NCBI RefSeq assembly: GCF_000196655.1
Contig: NC_014253.1
Coordinates: 868,001 to 932,000, forward strand
Reading direction: 5' to 3'
DNA from: Methanohalobium evestigatum Z-7303
Lineage (GTDB): Archaea; Halobacteriota; Methanosarcinia; Methanosarcinales; Methanosarcinaceae
DNA length: 64,000 bases
In this document: in pieces, positions 47,742-56,324 of the stretch
Layout of the letters: the number at the start of each line of letters is the position of its first letter
Numbering within the stretch: the stretch's first letter is position 1
Program-made: the position numbers and the translations under genes
The notes under the pieces: model-generated
Databases searched by the model: none
Told to the model about the DNA's origin: nothing
What the model saw: only the letters and a program-made list of their open reading frames with translations

Positions 47742-47915
47742 TTGGATAAACGAAAACTTTTGATTATAACTCTTTCAATATCGATATTTTTCATCTGCAC
47801 GAGTTTACCGGCAGATGCAGTGGATTCTGGTGTTGACGTGTCAGAACCACATGATTCCATAGAGGACCCACTAAAATCGGAAATATCTCAACTGCTGACG
47901 TACTCCAACGGATAA
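47742..47915 (+). pseudogene. Secreted-protein gene truncated by a relic insertion-sequence end
   Basis: An AGGAGAT site is followed four bases later by TTG (47742) and a 57-codon frame. It begins with a clear signal peptide (MDKRKLLIITLSISIFF, then a cysteine and SLPADA) and an acidic segment. From about 47892 the DNA becomes nearly identical to the right end of the TnpB element at 56.3 kb, and the frame then stops. I infer that an insertion removed the rest of the gene. Confidence 0.65.
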
Positions 47916-47935
47916 ATCCTTAGGGTTCTATGGTC
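47892..47935 (-). mobile_element. Solo right end of an IS200/IS605-type element
   Basis: The stretch CTGACGTACTCCAACGGATA and its continuation AATCCTTAGGGTTCTATGG closely match 56276-56315, the right end of the TnpB element there (CTGACGTACATCCACGGATA, then AATCCGTGGGGTTCTGTGG). No tnpB is attached here. The hairpin that is perfect in the 56.3-kb copy is partly decayed, so this is an old relic. Confidence 0.7.
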
Positions 47936-48189
47936 GCCATCCATCTATATTCATTAGACACTTTCATCCCCCTGTTTACACAGGGAAATTTCCCACTTTA
48001 TGGTTAAATGTTTCTTAATTGATTTCAGCATCTAATTTTCCTATGTATATATATCGTTTCACAACGTAAGTTTAGTATATCTAAATCAATGGATATTTTG
48101 CGAAGTAATAGAACAACCTATAGGTGATTGTGTAACTCCCATATGGTTACCCCCACATTAGCTTGCCTCCATATCCATTATTTAGTTTC

Positions 48190-48212
48190 AACCAATAACT
48201 TTGTTATTGGTT
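48190..48212. repeat. Perfect 10-bp hairpin
   Basis: AACCAATAAC-ttt-GTTATTGGTT. Ten perfect base pairs close a three-base loop. It is followed by T- and C-rich DNA (TCTATCCCCTTTTC) on the plus strand. It may be a terminator or an insertion-sequence end; no gene is within 350 bases on either side apart from relics. Confidence 0.6.
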
Positions 48213-48301
48213 TCTATCCCCTTTTCTATACTCCCAACAAATATCCACGTTTCAATTTTTCCCTTTTACTATTTTTTAATACTTAATTTCTAAACATAAA
48301 A

Positions 48302-48378
48302 TTAATTTTAGTTGCAGGGCAAGAAAATTTTTTGAACTGGAGAGTAAAGAGGATAATAAGTCCTGCAACCAAAATTAA
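48302..48378. repeat. 17-bp inverted repeat, 43-base spacer
   Basis: TTAATTTTAGTTGCAGG (48302-48318) and CCTGCAACCAAAATTAA (48362-48378) are inverse complements at 16 of 17 positions. Read as minus-strand RNA, the one mismatch becomes a G-U pair, so that strand would fold into a full 17-pair stem. It may be a miniature transposable element or an RNA hairpin. Confidence 0.65.
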
Positions 48379-48577
48379 CAATGATAGAATATGTAAGAAA
48401 TTATCCTATGATATTAGAACGTTTTTTTTATTTTTCGGACACCCTCATGTAGCCCAATCTTCGTCCATCTGTTTTTCAATTGAGAAATTACTGATTATGT
48501 GACTTTGTAGATATGCTTGATATTCGAATGTTCATTTAAATCTACAATATCTTTAAATGTAATTTCTACAAATCCAA

Positions 48578-49084
48578 TCAACTACAAATTAATAAAAAAC
48601 TATAAAATAGAATATCACTTGTGATGAAAGAGTAAGAAATAATCAAAACTATTAATAATGCAATCCATTTAACCCAAATCCAAGGTGTTTTATTATTAGT
48701 TTTTGCCTTTTTAGAAGCATTATAATGTCGAGAGAATGTATTTTTCCTCTTTGGAGAATAAGAGTATCTGTATACTGTTCTTCTGCTATTTTTACGAGCA
48801 CTTGATGGTTTTTTAGCCCGGTCATAAGATGCTTTATTATCTCTATATTTTCCTAGACTCATTTCCATATCGTATATTTCACGTTTTTTTTCATCTCCAA
48901 GAACTTCAAAAGCTTTATTTACATTCTGAGCCTTATTAATAGCTTCTTGAGTACTATTTTTATCAGGGTGCCAAAATAAAATCTGTTTTCTGTAGGCTCT
49001 TTTTATTTCTTCATGTGATGCATCATCAGTAACACCAAGAACTTCATAGGGGTCTATTTCCATATTTTCATACACGTCTAACAC
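48578..49084 (-). CDS. J-domain protein with C-terminal membrane segment
   Basis: A 168-residue protein. Residues about 10-72 form a DnaJ domain with an intact HPD (LFWHPDKNS), which stimulates Hsp70 ATPase. A basic serine/arginine/lysine-rich linker follows, then one or two hydrophobic segments at the end ([17 protein letters not shown]). There is no glycine/phenylalanine or zinc region, so it is not a classical DnaJ. The GTG at 49084 lies three bases after the stop of the next gene; a GTG three codons later has an AAGGTG site eight bases before it. Confidence 0.82.
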   Translation of the reverse strand: MLDVYENMEIDPYEVLGVTDDASHEEIKRAYRKQILFWHPDKNSTQEAINKAQNVNKAFEVLGDEKKREIYDMEMSLGKYRDNKASYDRAKKPSSARKNSRRTVYRYSYSPKRKNTFSRHYNASKKAKTNNKTPWIWVKWIALLIVLIISYSFITSDILFYSFLLICS

Positions 49085-49087
49085 ACC

Positions 49088-50059
49088 TTATCGATCAGCC
49101 TCAAAAAGCTTATACCAAGCTTTATCAATCCTTGTTGTGATTTTATAATTTTTATCTGGACCTGCTACAACATATAATTCATTTCTCTTCTCAACATTAC
49201 TTTTAAATTTAACATATGAAATGATTAAAGCTATGCATATCCCCCATACGATGAAAGGTGCAACAGAATAATGGTTAATTACAAGATATCCACCATAACC
49301 GGCTAATCCTAATGTTAAAGTGGTAAATATTATATCTCGAAAACCGTAGATTTTCATCTTATATCCACTATGGAGGTTGGTTTTAACAGGTTCAGGCAAG
49401 TTGATATTTGCAAAAACGCTCCTTGCCAAATTATATATATAATAATAAGCCATGAAAAGGTCGTCTGCAGGGTCTTGGGCAACATGTAAATACCCTTCAA
49501 ATAATTCTGCGCCAAATCGGTTAGATTCTACATCTACATGTCTACGAGTTTCCATTGCAGATACTACTTTATCTATATCTATTTCTCCCTCCACTAAAAA
49601 TGATTCATCTTTTATTGCAGCTACAAATATTGCGTATCCAGCGTCCTGCTCTAATGAATGAATGCTGTTTAAGTACTCCAAGATGTAACCGTTCTCATGT
49701 GGAGAGAAAATGAAAATCTTGCGAGAAAAATCATCTAAATTGTTTAAATATTCTAGAATGTAACCCTCATCATTTTGTGGATAGTAATTATAAACCGTAT
49801 TCATACCATTGCAAATATGGCATGCTGCATACGCAAAAAGCTCTACAGATTTTTCGAATTCTCCCTGAAGATACTTTTTTCGTGATTCTATCAATTTATT
49901 TTTTATATCTACTTTAGATTTTTCAAATACATACATAGATGAATATGGTTTAGTTTTCAAGCAAACATTTCTTGCAGTTTGTATAAACTTCTTGTTTACC
50001 CCGATTGCATGCAATATTCTAGTAACTACCATTTCACGTGTGACAGGGTACATGTTCAA
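49088..50059 (-). CDS. Unknown protein with two membrane helices, paired with a J-domain gene
   Basis: A 323-residue protein without a recognised family. The first 220 residues are soluble and helix-rich. They include a repeated pattern, YNYYPQNDEGYILEYLNNL and FSPHENGYILEYLNSI, which share GYILEYLN. Two membrane helices follow (about 238-257 and 263-280), then a basic tail. It is directly followed by the J-domain membrane protein, so both probably act together at the membrane. Starts at TTG 50059 or ATG 50053 are possible. Confidence 0.65.
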   Translation of the reverse strand: MNMYPVTREMVVTRILHAIGVNKKFIQTARNVCLKTKPYSSMYVFEKSKVDIKNKLIESRKKYLQGEFEKSVELFAYAACHICNGMNTVYNYYPQNDEGYILEYLNNLDDFSRKIFIFSPHENGYILEYLNSIHSLEQDAGYAIFVAAIKDESFLVEGEIDIDKVVSAMETRRHVDVESNRFGAELFEGYLHVAQDPADDLFMAYYYIYNLARSVFANINLPEPVKTNLHSGYKMKIYGFRDIIFTTLTLGLAGYGGYLVINHYSVAPFIVWGICIALIISYVKFKSNVEKRNELYVVAGPDKNYKITTRIDKAWYKLFEADR

Positions 50060-50198
50060 TCCTTTTTTGCTGACATTCTTCTATAATTGATTTTCTCTGA
50101 TTGTTTTCATTCATAGAATACCGTACATTACCACAAATCTGTGAACTAAAAAACAAGATTATTAGTATCCATAGAGAAATCATAGTTATCCAGTTCAT
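50034..50198 (-). CDS. Possible 54-residue single-pass membrane protein
   Basis: My minus-strand translation gives MNWITMISLWILIILFFSSQ, then a polar tail with several Asn, Gln and Cys, ending in PCHT and TGA. It overlaps the start of the 323-residue gene by about 25 bases. The ribosome binding site is weak. It could be the first gene of the J-domain cluster, but the evidence is thin. Confidence 0.35.
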   Translation of the reverse strand: MNWITMISLWILIILFFSSQICGNVRYSMNENNQRKSIIEECQQKRIEHVPCHT

Positions 50199-50593
50199 TG
50201 ACTGCTTTCTTACGAATGAACAGGCTGTACGACAATTAGTATTAATGGATACATCTTCTACAAAAGGACTTGTCAGGTAGCGATATGATTAGTTCTAATA
50301 ATTTCTCTTATATCATATGACAGCAGATATGTATGTTTTTTGATGATTGGATAAATGCCACCATTAAATAAATTAACCAATCATTTATATTTATTTGCCT
50401 TGTAGATAAAATAAATTTATAGTATCGAATTATCGGACAGCCTGTCAAACTGAAGTATTCGCTTCAGTTAGGGAGAGGTGGTTGATACTTTCCACTGTTT
50501 TTTATCTAAAAGATATAAACTAAATATATCAAACAATACATTATTGAAAACTAACTTTTTGAACAAAACCGAATTAATGGAGACATTTTAGAT
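50199..50593. other. Upstream region of the SMR gene with hairpin
   Basis: About 395 bp. GACAG-c-CTGTC and AACTGAAG-tattcg-CTTCAGTT (near 50447-50468) form small hairpins, followed by GGGAGAGGTGG. Structured leaders occur before some SMR genes (guanidine riboswitches), but the conserved bases of the known guanidine classes are not visible here. An insertion-sequence end is another possibility. Confidence 0.35.
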
Positions 50594-50917
50594 ATGAGTT
50601 ATATAATGCTTTTGTTAGGGATTATATTTGAAGTGTTTGGAACTACATGCATGAAATTATCAGAAGGGTTTGCAAGAACAATCCCTTCAATTTTGATTTT
50701 CGTATTTTATGCTATAAGTTTTACATTTGTAACCTTTGCTCTCAAAAAAATAGATGTCAGTGTAGCTTATGCAATCTGGGCAGGTTTTGGTACTGCATTA
50801 ATTACAATTATAGGAATTTTCTGGTTTAAAGAACCAATGAACCTATTGAAAATGGTGTCTCTTTTAGTTGTTGTTATCGGGATAATGGGCTTGCACATAA
50901 GTGACAAAATCTATTGA
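50594..50917 (+). CDS. Small multidrug resistance (SMR) family transporter
   Basis: A 107-residue, four-helix protein with the SMR pattern. The catalytic glutamate lies in helix 1 (LGIIFEVFGTTCMKLSEGF), followed by SILIFVFYAISFTFVTFALKK and AYAIWAGFGTALI, with the conserved Trp, then FKEPMN. SMR proteins export quaternary ammonium drugs or guanidinium in exchange for protons. The WxG motif and the Lys after SEGF fit either EmrE-like or SugE/Gdx-like members, so I do not choose. Confidence 0.9.
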   Translation: MSYIMLLLGIIFEVFGTTCMKLSEGFARTIPSILIFVFYAISFTFVTFALKKIDVSVAYAIWAGFGTALITIIGIFWFKEPMNLLKMVSLLVVVIGIMGLHISDKIY

Positions 50918-50996
50918 ACTTTAAAGCATATTTCTTATAACCATTTTTTGCTTTATACAGTGATCTTATGTAAGTTTTAGTTGTCATTATGGAAAG

Positions 50997-51026
50997 TTAT
51001 ATATACTTAAAGTAAAGTATAGTTTA
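50997..51026 (+). promoter_or_regulatory. TATA box and imperfect dyad before the DUF2178/Xre pair
   Basis: TTATATATAC at 50997-51006 is a good archaeal TATA element, 34 bases before the TTG start at 51040. An imperfect dyad TAAAGTAAAGTATAGTTTA at 51008-51026 sits between it and the gene, where a repressor would block transcription. The Xre protein encoded downstream is the obvious candidate to bind it (inference). Confidence 0.45.
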
Positions 51027-51039
51027 CATGGTGATATAA

Positions 51040-51432
51040 TTGCAAACTAAAGAAATGGGTATGTTAATTATAGGTATTGTATTATCTCTGATAGGTATTG
51101 GGTTCTATGTTTTTGAACCCGCATGGATTGCAAGTTCTGTTGGAGCTGGGGGAGCGTTTATAGGTGCGGGTGTCGCAATGATTGCAATAATCTTGCGCAG
51201 TCTCCAAATAAGAAAGAAGAGAGGAGTTATAGAAGATGAAAGAGATTATCGTATCGCTGAGAAAGCCAGTCATAAAGCTTTGACCATTATAATTATCCTG
51301 GAAGGTGTACTGTTGGCCGGCATCGGTGTCACTGAATCAAATATTCAGGCACAACCTGTGGTATCACTTCTGTTTGCTGTTACAATGCTAACATATGTCG
51401 GGTTTTATTACTGGTACAAGAGGCAGATGTGA
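51040..51432 (+). CDS. DUF2178-type membrane protein
   Basis: A 130-residue protein with four helices in two pairs and a central basic/acidic loop (RKKRGVIEDERDYRIAEKAS), the feature of DUF2178 proteins. It starts at TTG (51040), four bases after GGTGAT; an ATG lies five codons in. The Xre gene follows 19 bases later. Such membrane protein-Xre pairs are common in archaea and are thought to be autoregulated; the biological role is not known. Confidence 0.8.
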   Translation: MQTKEMGMLIIGIVLSLIGIGFYVFEPAWIASSVGAGGAFIGAGVAMIAIILRSLQIRKKRGVIEDERDYRIAEKASHKALTIIIILEGVLLAGIGVTESNIQAQPVVSLLFAVTMLTYVGFYYWYKRQM

Positions 51433-51451
51433 GTTCTGAAGAGGAATCAAA

Positions 51452-51658
51452 ATGAAGAACAATCTGAAAGTTTGGAGAGCAAAGAAAGACATCACTCAAG
51501 AATACTTGGCAAAAGAAATGGGTGTGACAAGGCAGACAATCAATGCTATAGAACGAGGTAAATACGACCCCAGTATACAGCTGGCCTTCAAACTGTCAAG
51601 GTTTTTTGAATGCTCTATAGAAGACCTATTCATTTTTGAAGAGGCGGATTTGGAGTGA
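51452..51658 (+). CDS. Xre/Cro-type transcriptional regulator
   Basis: A 68-residue single-domain DNA-binding protein. The helix-turn-helix is very clear (TQEYLAKEMGVTRQTINAIE), with the family tail KYDPSIQLAFKLSRFFECSIEDLF. It follows the DUF2178 gene in the same operon and probably represses it. Confidence 0.92.
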   Translation: MKNNLKVWRAKKDITQEYLAKEMGVTRQTINAIERGKYDPSIQLAFKLSRFFECSIEDLFIFEEADLE

Positions 51659-51681
51659 ATTTTTAAGTGCTATCTTTAAAA

Positions 51682-52452
51682 TTAACTACTAATTTTTCTC
51701 ATCAGAAATTTTTCTACAATCCAAGCAACTGCATTCTTAATAGGGTTTACATTTGCATTCACATAATAGTTGCTGGAAATTTTTGTTGTGTAATATTCGT
51801 AATCTTTAGGAAAATCTATTTTTGCTCCAGCCTCTGTAAAAATTGCTTTTTGTAACCTGAATTGGACCAAGCTGGAAAATTTCGGTGAAAGGATATCTTT
51901 ATTGACCAGGTCATTGTAAAACTGTTTTGAAGTTTTCTCAAGAGTTTCTATATCCTGATCCACAATTTCTTCCTTACCTCCAACAGGTGGTACTGTTAGT
52001 GGAAGTTTTATTATCGACCTGCATCCCCATGTTGTTACAGCATTAGCCATATATTCTAATGTGGTTTTTGCTCCATAGCTTCCAACAGTTGTTAAAACCA
52101 AAGCAGATTGGTTAAACAACCTGGGCCTATGACAGATATAAGCGAACCGGTCCAGGAAATTTTTAAAAAGCCATGATACGTTCATAACATATGTAGGAGA
52201 TGCAAATATAATGCCATCAGATGATATCATTTTCTCTTCTATTTCTATCTGTGCATCTTTCAATGGACACCTTTCCTCCCCTATGCGAAGACAATTGAAA
52301 CATCCCTTACAGGTCTTTAGGTCTATTTCATTTAAGAGGATATATTCTAAGTTGACATCACCAAAGTTTTTCATCTCTTTCTCTACAAGCCTGACAGCTT
52401 TGTACGTATTGCTTTTTCCTCTAGGGCTTCCAATTATTGCTAATACTTCCAC
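51682..52452 (-). CDS. Iron-sulfur flavoprotein (Isf-like)
   Basis: A 256-residue flavodoxin-fold protein. GSPRGKSNTYKAV is the FMN phosphate loop, and CKGCFNCLRIGEERC (C-x2-C-x2-C-x7-C) is the compact cysteine motif of methanogen Isf proteins, which bind one 4Fe-4S cluster. SPTYVMNVSWLFKNFLDR is the usual NADPH-dependent-FMN-reductase core. It probably handles electrons or oxygen species. Upstream, a TATATATAC element lies at about 52493-52501, and ATCCTAT/ATAGGAT arms (52456-52462, 52485-52491) could be an operator. Confidence 0.86.
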   Translation of the reverse strand: MEVLAIIGSPRGKSNTYKAVRLVEKEMKNFGDVNLEYILLNEIDLKTCKGCFNCLRIGEERCPLKDAQIEIEEKMISSDGIIFASPTYVMNVSWLFKNFLDRFAYICHRPRLFNQSALVLTTVGSYGAKTTLEYMANAVTTWGCRSIIKLPLTVPPVGGKEEIVDQDIETLEKTSKQFYNDLVNKDILSPKFSSLVQFRLQKAIFTEAGAKIDFPKDYEYYTTKISSNYYVNANVNPIKNAVAWIVEKFLMRKISS

Positions 52453-52899
52453 TTCATCCTATACTTATCATTTTACTCAAATAGATAGGATAGTATATAT
52501 ACTTAATCTGTACGCTGGATTAATGAACAATTCAAAAATATAAACTGCAATCGAGTTGTAAACTATTACCTGGCTAAAGATCAAGGGGCTTCAGAAGGAA
52601 TTAACTCCAATGAACCTTAACCTTCAAATAATACAAAAATTTTTATTATATACTTGCTGAATTTCGGTTTATTAAATATTCAGCATTAAGGCTTTGTAGA
52701 AAAATTATATAAATCGGCATCATTGAGCTTAAAAAAATAAAGAATCCAATTATTATTTATCAGAAAATTGAGGATTTCTACAGAGCACATCTTTCTTTAT
52801 CATATATTGGATAACACAACTTGGGTACTGTGATTTTACAGGATTTGATTTTACTGTAAATACTTTGTCATGAACCTTTGTTCTATCGCTTATTGCAAA
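52453..52899. other. Intergenic region containing a miniature inverted-repeat element
   Basis: About 450 bp without a gene. It contains the promoter of the flavoprotein at its left edge and a 96-bp inverted-repeat element at 52691-52786 described separately. The short open stretch near 52545-52620 has no start codon. Confidence 0.4.
52691..52786. mobile_element. Possible MITE with GTAGAAA-type ends
   Basis: GCTTTGTAGAAA (52691-52702) and TTTCTACAGAGC (52775-52786) are inverse complements at 11 of 12 positions and bound 96 bp of A+T-rich DNA without coding potential. The end sequence resembles terminal repeats of several DDE insertion sequences. Related sites occur in other gaps (2347, 48575, 55380, 56178). 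I see no clear target-site duplication. Confidence 0.45.
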
Positions 52900-53703
52900 T
52901 CATCTATTATACACTATTTCTTTCTTTTTTGAGGTCAAAATATATGCTTCAGCAAAAAGCAATAAGATAATACTGGTTACTGCTGTAGCGATGACCGTAG
53001 GATATTGGGTATCAAAGCCTTCAGATGATATGTGCCTTAGCAAAATTCCTGCATATGCCCAAATAATAACAAGTCCGTAAGCTACATCTCTATTTTTAAT
53101 CATTGTCACGGTTGCAATGGTAAACCCGACAGCAAGTATTACAACAGTCCAAGTAACCTCAGACAAACCGAACCCCTCCCATCCGATGCTTACTAAAAGT
53201 ACTGTTGCGTTAGCAATGGTCGCTATCGTAATCCACCCAAAATATATACTGAATGGAAGCCTAATGAAAAAATACTCTTTTGCAGAGAATCTTTTATTAA
53301 TTGTCAATTTATTTATCAGTATCAAGCAAACAAGTATTACAACAATTAACAGCATGGATAATGGGATTTTATAATAATGCCATGAGAAAACCCAAGCTGC
53401 ATTGGCAATGGAAGAAACCGAGAATAATATTCCAATCTTATTGAATAGTTCAGTTTTGAATATTTTTGTGTCGCCTCGAAAAAGTCCAATATGGTAAAGT
53501 GTATATCCTGCAAGCAATAGGTATATAAGCCCCCATATTGAGAAGGTCAGCCCTGCGGGAGCAAAGAGATTAGGAAAAGAATCCGAAACTTGTCCAGTGG
53601 TTACTTCATTGATTGGCAGAATATTGGCCAACACATTTACAATTAACATTGTCAAAAAGGTCACTACCACAATAACCTTGATCAATGTGGTCATTTTTTC
53701 CAT
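52900..53703 (-). CDS. TspO/MBR-family (tryptophan-rich sensory) membrane protein, long form
   Basis: A 267-residue membrane protein with about eight hydrophobic segments. The start of helix 2, PNLFAPAGLTFSIWGLIYLLL, is the TspO-like signature, and the middle helices keep WVFSWHYYKIPLS and FSIYFGWITIATIANAT. It is longer than the classical TspO of about 160 residues and belongs to the long subgroup. The ligand is unknown. Confidence 0.72.
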   Translation of the reverse strand: MEKMTTLIKVIVVVTFLTMLIVNVLANILPINEVTTGQVSDSFPNLFAPAGLTFSIWGLIYLLLAGYTLYHIGLFRGDTKIFKTELFNKIGILFSVSSIANAAWVFSWHYYKIPLSMLLIVVILVCLILINKLTINKRFSAKEYFFIRLPFSIYFGWITIATIANATVLLVSIGWEGFGLSEVTWTVVILAVGFTIATVTMIKNRDVAYGLVIIWAYAGILLRHISSEGFDTQYPTVIATAVTSIILLLFAEAYILTSKKKEIVYNR

Positions 53704-54382
53704 ATAGTACCCCCATCATAATATATACAAACTCTGAAATCAAAGGTAATAAAAGTTTTCTTAGTTCAGATGTAGATATATGCCATTTTCTCTCATTTAC
53801 TTGGAGCTATTCAACCTATGAAGCAGGATTCGCCTTCCAAAAGGTAAGAGTAGTTGACTTAAGCCAATTTTTCAATGTTTCATGTAACGATGAAAATATC
53901 AATGTGCTTTGATAGGCTTTGACCATAAAGTAACTCTTAAGACTATAAAATCAGGAGGAGGGGTTATGGTCAAGCCATGTAAGAAAATAAATTAATAATA
54001 TCCAATGTTGTACCTTTTTATCTTCTATATCATCAAGGCCTACTGTAAGAACTTTTTCCTTTTTAATAAATCCTCTTTCATCCTTTAGGCTGTGTCATAA
54101 TTATCCCAGTTATCTGGTTCATCACTGAAACGGATATAGCACCAAACAAACTTTTTCAATTGCAAGGCCTGTTTAGACAATACATCAAGAAAATCCTTGT
54201 AATCAGCAATCTAATGAAGGATAAGTATAATGTAGTTATCAACTTTTTTATTTCATATTAGGCATAGTTCCAGTTATTATAATTGAAATTTGAACGAGAT
54301 TGATTTAATGAGTTTAATCTTCCCACTTTTTTAATTTGATTTTTAAAAAAAAGAAATGATGAGTTATTCAGTATATTTCTGT
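53704..54382. other. Gene-poor region with a decayed gene
   Basis: About 680 bp between two minus-strand genes. The middle (53951-54245) contains protein-like frames on the minus strand, listed separately as a possible pseudogene. The rest shows no gene, RNA or repeat that I can support. Confidence 0.35.
53951..54245 (-). pseudogene. Possible decayed gene of unknown function
   Basis: Minus-strand frames read IADYKDFLDVLSKQALQLKK with a following FVWCYIRFSDEPDNWDNYD, and after a frame change DERGFIKKEKVLTVGLDD, then VQHWILLIYFLTW and a stop. The amino-acid composition is protein-like, but a stop (TAG near 54212) and a frame shift near 54090 interrupt it. I do not recognise the family. Confidence 0.4.
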
Positions 54383-55282
54383 TCACTCATCTAAGGTATC
54401 ACCTGATTCTGAATCATGGATTTCCCATCCAGTGTTCCCCATGTAAAGGATTGTCCACCATATCGTAATTACTGCAGGTACTACAACAACACTTATAATA
54501 GTGCTTATGAAGCTCCATAATACTGAAAGTGTTTCAAATGGTGTGAAAATTCCTCCCATGACATTAAGTGCAACAACAATTGCAATAATAACCAACCACA
54601 ATACAACTACAGAACCTTTATTATTGAAAAAGAATCTGTAACCGGTTTTTAGAGCATTCACAGGACCCAAGGTATCTACAACAAGCGCATAATATGTTAG
54701 CGAAAGTACTAGTGTGACTATAATACTATAAATTATCCATAATCCAATACCTACTAATAGTGCAGGTAATGCTGGAAGTATTGATTCGGGGTCAGTAAAA
54801 TTATTTATCTGCAAAATACCAGGTAGGACAAAAACTACTCCTGCCAAGGTAATCAAATAATAAATTATCTGCAACAGGAAATAATTGAAAAAATGTTTTT
54901 TACCAGAATTTATCATCTCTTCAAAACTTGTTCTGCCGTTTATAGCAGCATCTTTAGACATTCCAATTGCACCGGTGGTGAAAAATGCTTGTATCAACAA
55001 CGTGATAATCCACATTATTATTAAACTTATAACAAGCGGTACAATGTAGGGACTAATCATCGATAATAATTCCATAAATTCTTCCTGATTCATCTGAGGA
55101 CCAAATGATAGTTGAGAGGTCTGTGAAAGAGCAGGAATCATAGATACTGCTATTATGACAGCATAGGCTACCCACGCAATACCTATTATGATAGTAGACA
55201 GTATGAAAGGTAACGAGATTTTCAAATTTTTCGTCCAGGTTATAAAACCACGATTTAGTACTGTTTCAAGACTTATAGACAA
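54383..55282 (-). CDS. Polytopic membrane protein of unknown function
   Basis: A 299-residue protein with six or so hydrophobic segments: about 22-50, 75-105, 130-160, 165-200, 220-245 and 255-285. It resembles the general layout of glycerophosphodiesterase-membrane-domain-like archaeal proteins (FITWTKNLKISLPFILS start, FFTTGAIGMSKDA loop). It ends in an acidic cytoplasmic tail. Function unknown. A GGGGGAG-like site precedes the start. Confidence 0.7.
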   Translation of the reverse strand: MSISLETVLNRGFITWTKNLKISLPFILSTIIIGIAWVAYAVIIAVSMIPALSQTSQLSFGPQMNQEEFMELLSMISPYIVPLVISLIIMWIITLLIQAFFTTGAIGMSKDAAINGRTSFEEMINSGKKHFFNYFLLQIIYYLITLAGVVFVLPGILQINNFTDPESILPALPALLVGIGLWIIYSIIVTLVLSLTYYALVVDTLGPVNALKTGYRFFFNNKGSVVVLWLVIIAIVVALNVMGGIFTPFETLSVLWSFISTIISVVVVPAVITIWWTILYMGNTGWEIHDSESGDTLDE

Positions 55283-55448
55283 TTTTTTTCACTCCCCCTT
55301 ATAATTAACATGGGTGATTGTATATGTATACATATCCATGTTTTATAAATTATCGTATTTTTTAAAAATAGTCAAAATAGGATTCTGTAGAAAACCTATC
55401 AGAACCATAATCCATAGGTTGAAACTGGCATTTCCTCTTATTTGCTTA

Positions 55449-56159
55449 TTATACACCTTTTGCGATTTCTTCATCCCAGTGCTGATTAACGCCTGCCATA
55501 AACTCATCGTCACTAATCAGTTCGGCATGAATAGTTTTAATGATATTTTCCGAAACCTGACCGTTGGTGACCATTTCTTTACCGGCCTTTCGTAGCGCAT
55601 CATAAAATTCGTTGATTCTTTTTTTGACATTCTCATCAGGCCAATCCTCTTCCTCTAATACTCCCCCACTGTTTTGGTAGACTTCAAGTACGGGGTTCTG
55701 AGAAGCCATATATGCTTTGAATAAGTCAAAATTATGTTCTCCGGGGAATCCTGCATTTGCAATCATAAAAAAACGGGGATAATGCATTCTTTCCTCATGA
55801 TAACAGCTTCCATCTTCATTTTTGTGAATATGTGGAGTTGCGGTAGGTAGCAGTCTTTCATTGAATTTCTTTAGTATTGAGGTCATGAACAATCCATAGA
55901 CAGGAGTAGCCATTCCTACATAATCCGATTCAAAAAAAAGATTTATGAGATTGGACATGTCGTCATTAATCACACATTTTCCGGGAGTTTTAGTCCAGCA
56001 ACTGAAACAACCATAACAATGATTGATATTATACTCTGCCAAAAATATCTCTTCTGTCTGAGCACCCGCTTGTATGGCCCCTTCAAGTAAAGGATTAACA
56101 ATTCGATGGGTATTACTTTTTTTCCCTTTGGGACTACCATTAAAAACAGTTATTTTCAT
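55449..56159 (-). CDS. NAD(P)H-dependent FMN reductase/flavodoxin-fold protein
   Basis: A protein of about 236 residues. The FMN loop is FNGSPKGKKSNTHRI, and HCYGCFSCWTKTPGKC gives a CxxCxxCx(7)C pattern like that of iron-sulfur flavoproteins. ATPVYGLFMTSILKKFNERLL is the core helix. I start at MKITVFNG, six bases after AGGAGA; the frame opens 12 codons earlier. It is not a close copy of the 51.7-kb flavoprotein, so the window has two different members of this superfamily. Confidence 0.85.
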   Translation of the reverse strand: MKITVFNGSPKGKKSNTHRIVNPLLEGAIQAGAQTEEIFLAEYNINHCYGCFSCWTKTPGKCVINDDMSNLINLFFESDYVGMATPVYGLFMTSILKKFNERLLPTATPHIHKNEDGSCYHEERMHYPRFFMIANAGFPGEHNFDLFKAYMASQNPVLEVYQNSGGVLEEEDWPDENVKKRINEFYDALRKAGKEMVTNGQVSENIIKTIHAELISDDEFMAGVNQHWDEEIAKGV

Positions 56160-56286
56160 GTTGATTCTCCTATTATGGGATTTGTAGAAAACCAATCCTC
56201 TACTTTTAATAGGAGCATAAACTTATAAAAGGATGTATTCCACTAGTTTGCACTAAATATTTAGTTTCTGTTTCACTGACGTACAT

Positions 56287-56304
56287 CCACGGATAAATCC
56301 GTGG
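56287..56304 (-). ncRNA. Right-end hairpin of the 56-kb TnpB element (possible omega-RNA part)
   Basis: CCACGGAT-aa-ATCCGTGG forms a perfect 8-bp stem just beyond the tnpB stop on the transcribed strand. The same region is found as a relic at 47892-47935. In this family the hairpin belongs to the right end and overlaps the guide RNA. Confidence 0.55.
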
Positions 56305-56324
56305 GGTTCTGTGGTCGGTGGGCG

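Larger units (their letters stand above)
47936..48577. other. Gene-free region with hairpins
   Basis: About 640 bp without a convincing gene but with several folded sequences: CCCTGT-ttac-ACAGGG (47970-47985) overlapping the palindrome GGGAAATTTCCC (47983-47994), a 10-bp hairpin at 48190-48212, and a 17-bp inverted repeat at 48302-48378. TTTCTACAAATCC at 48563-48575 is the inverse of a motif found at other gaps. The stretch looks like accumulated insertion-sequence debris. Confidence 0.45.

Noticed and set aside
50199-50593. Guanidine riboswitch before the SMR transporter gene
   Set aside because: Hairpins exist, but the conserved bases of the known guanidine riboswitch classes as I recall them are not present.
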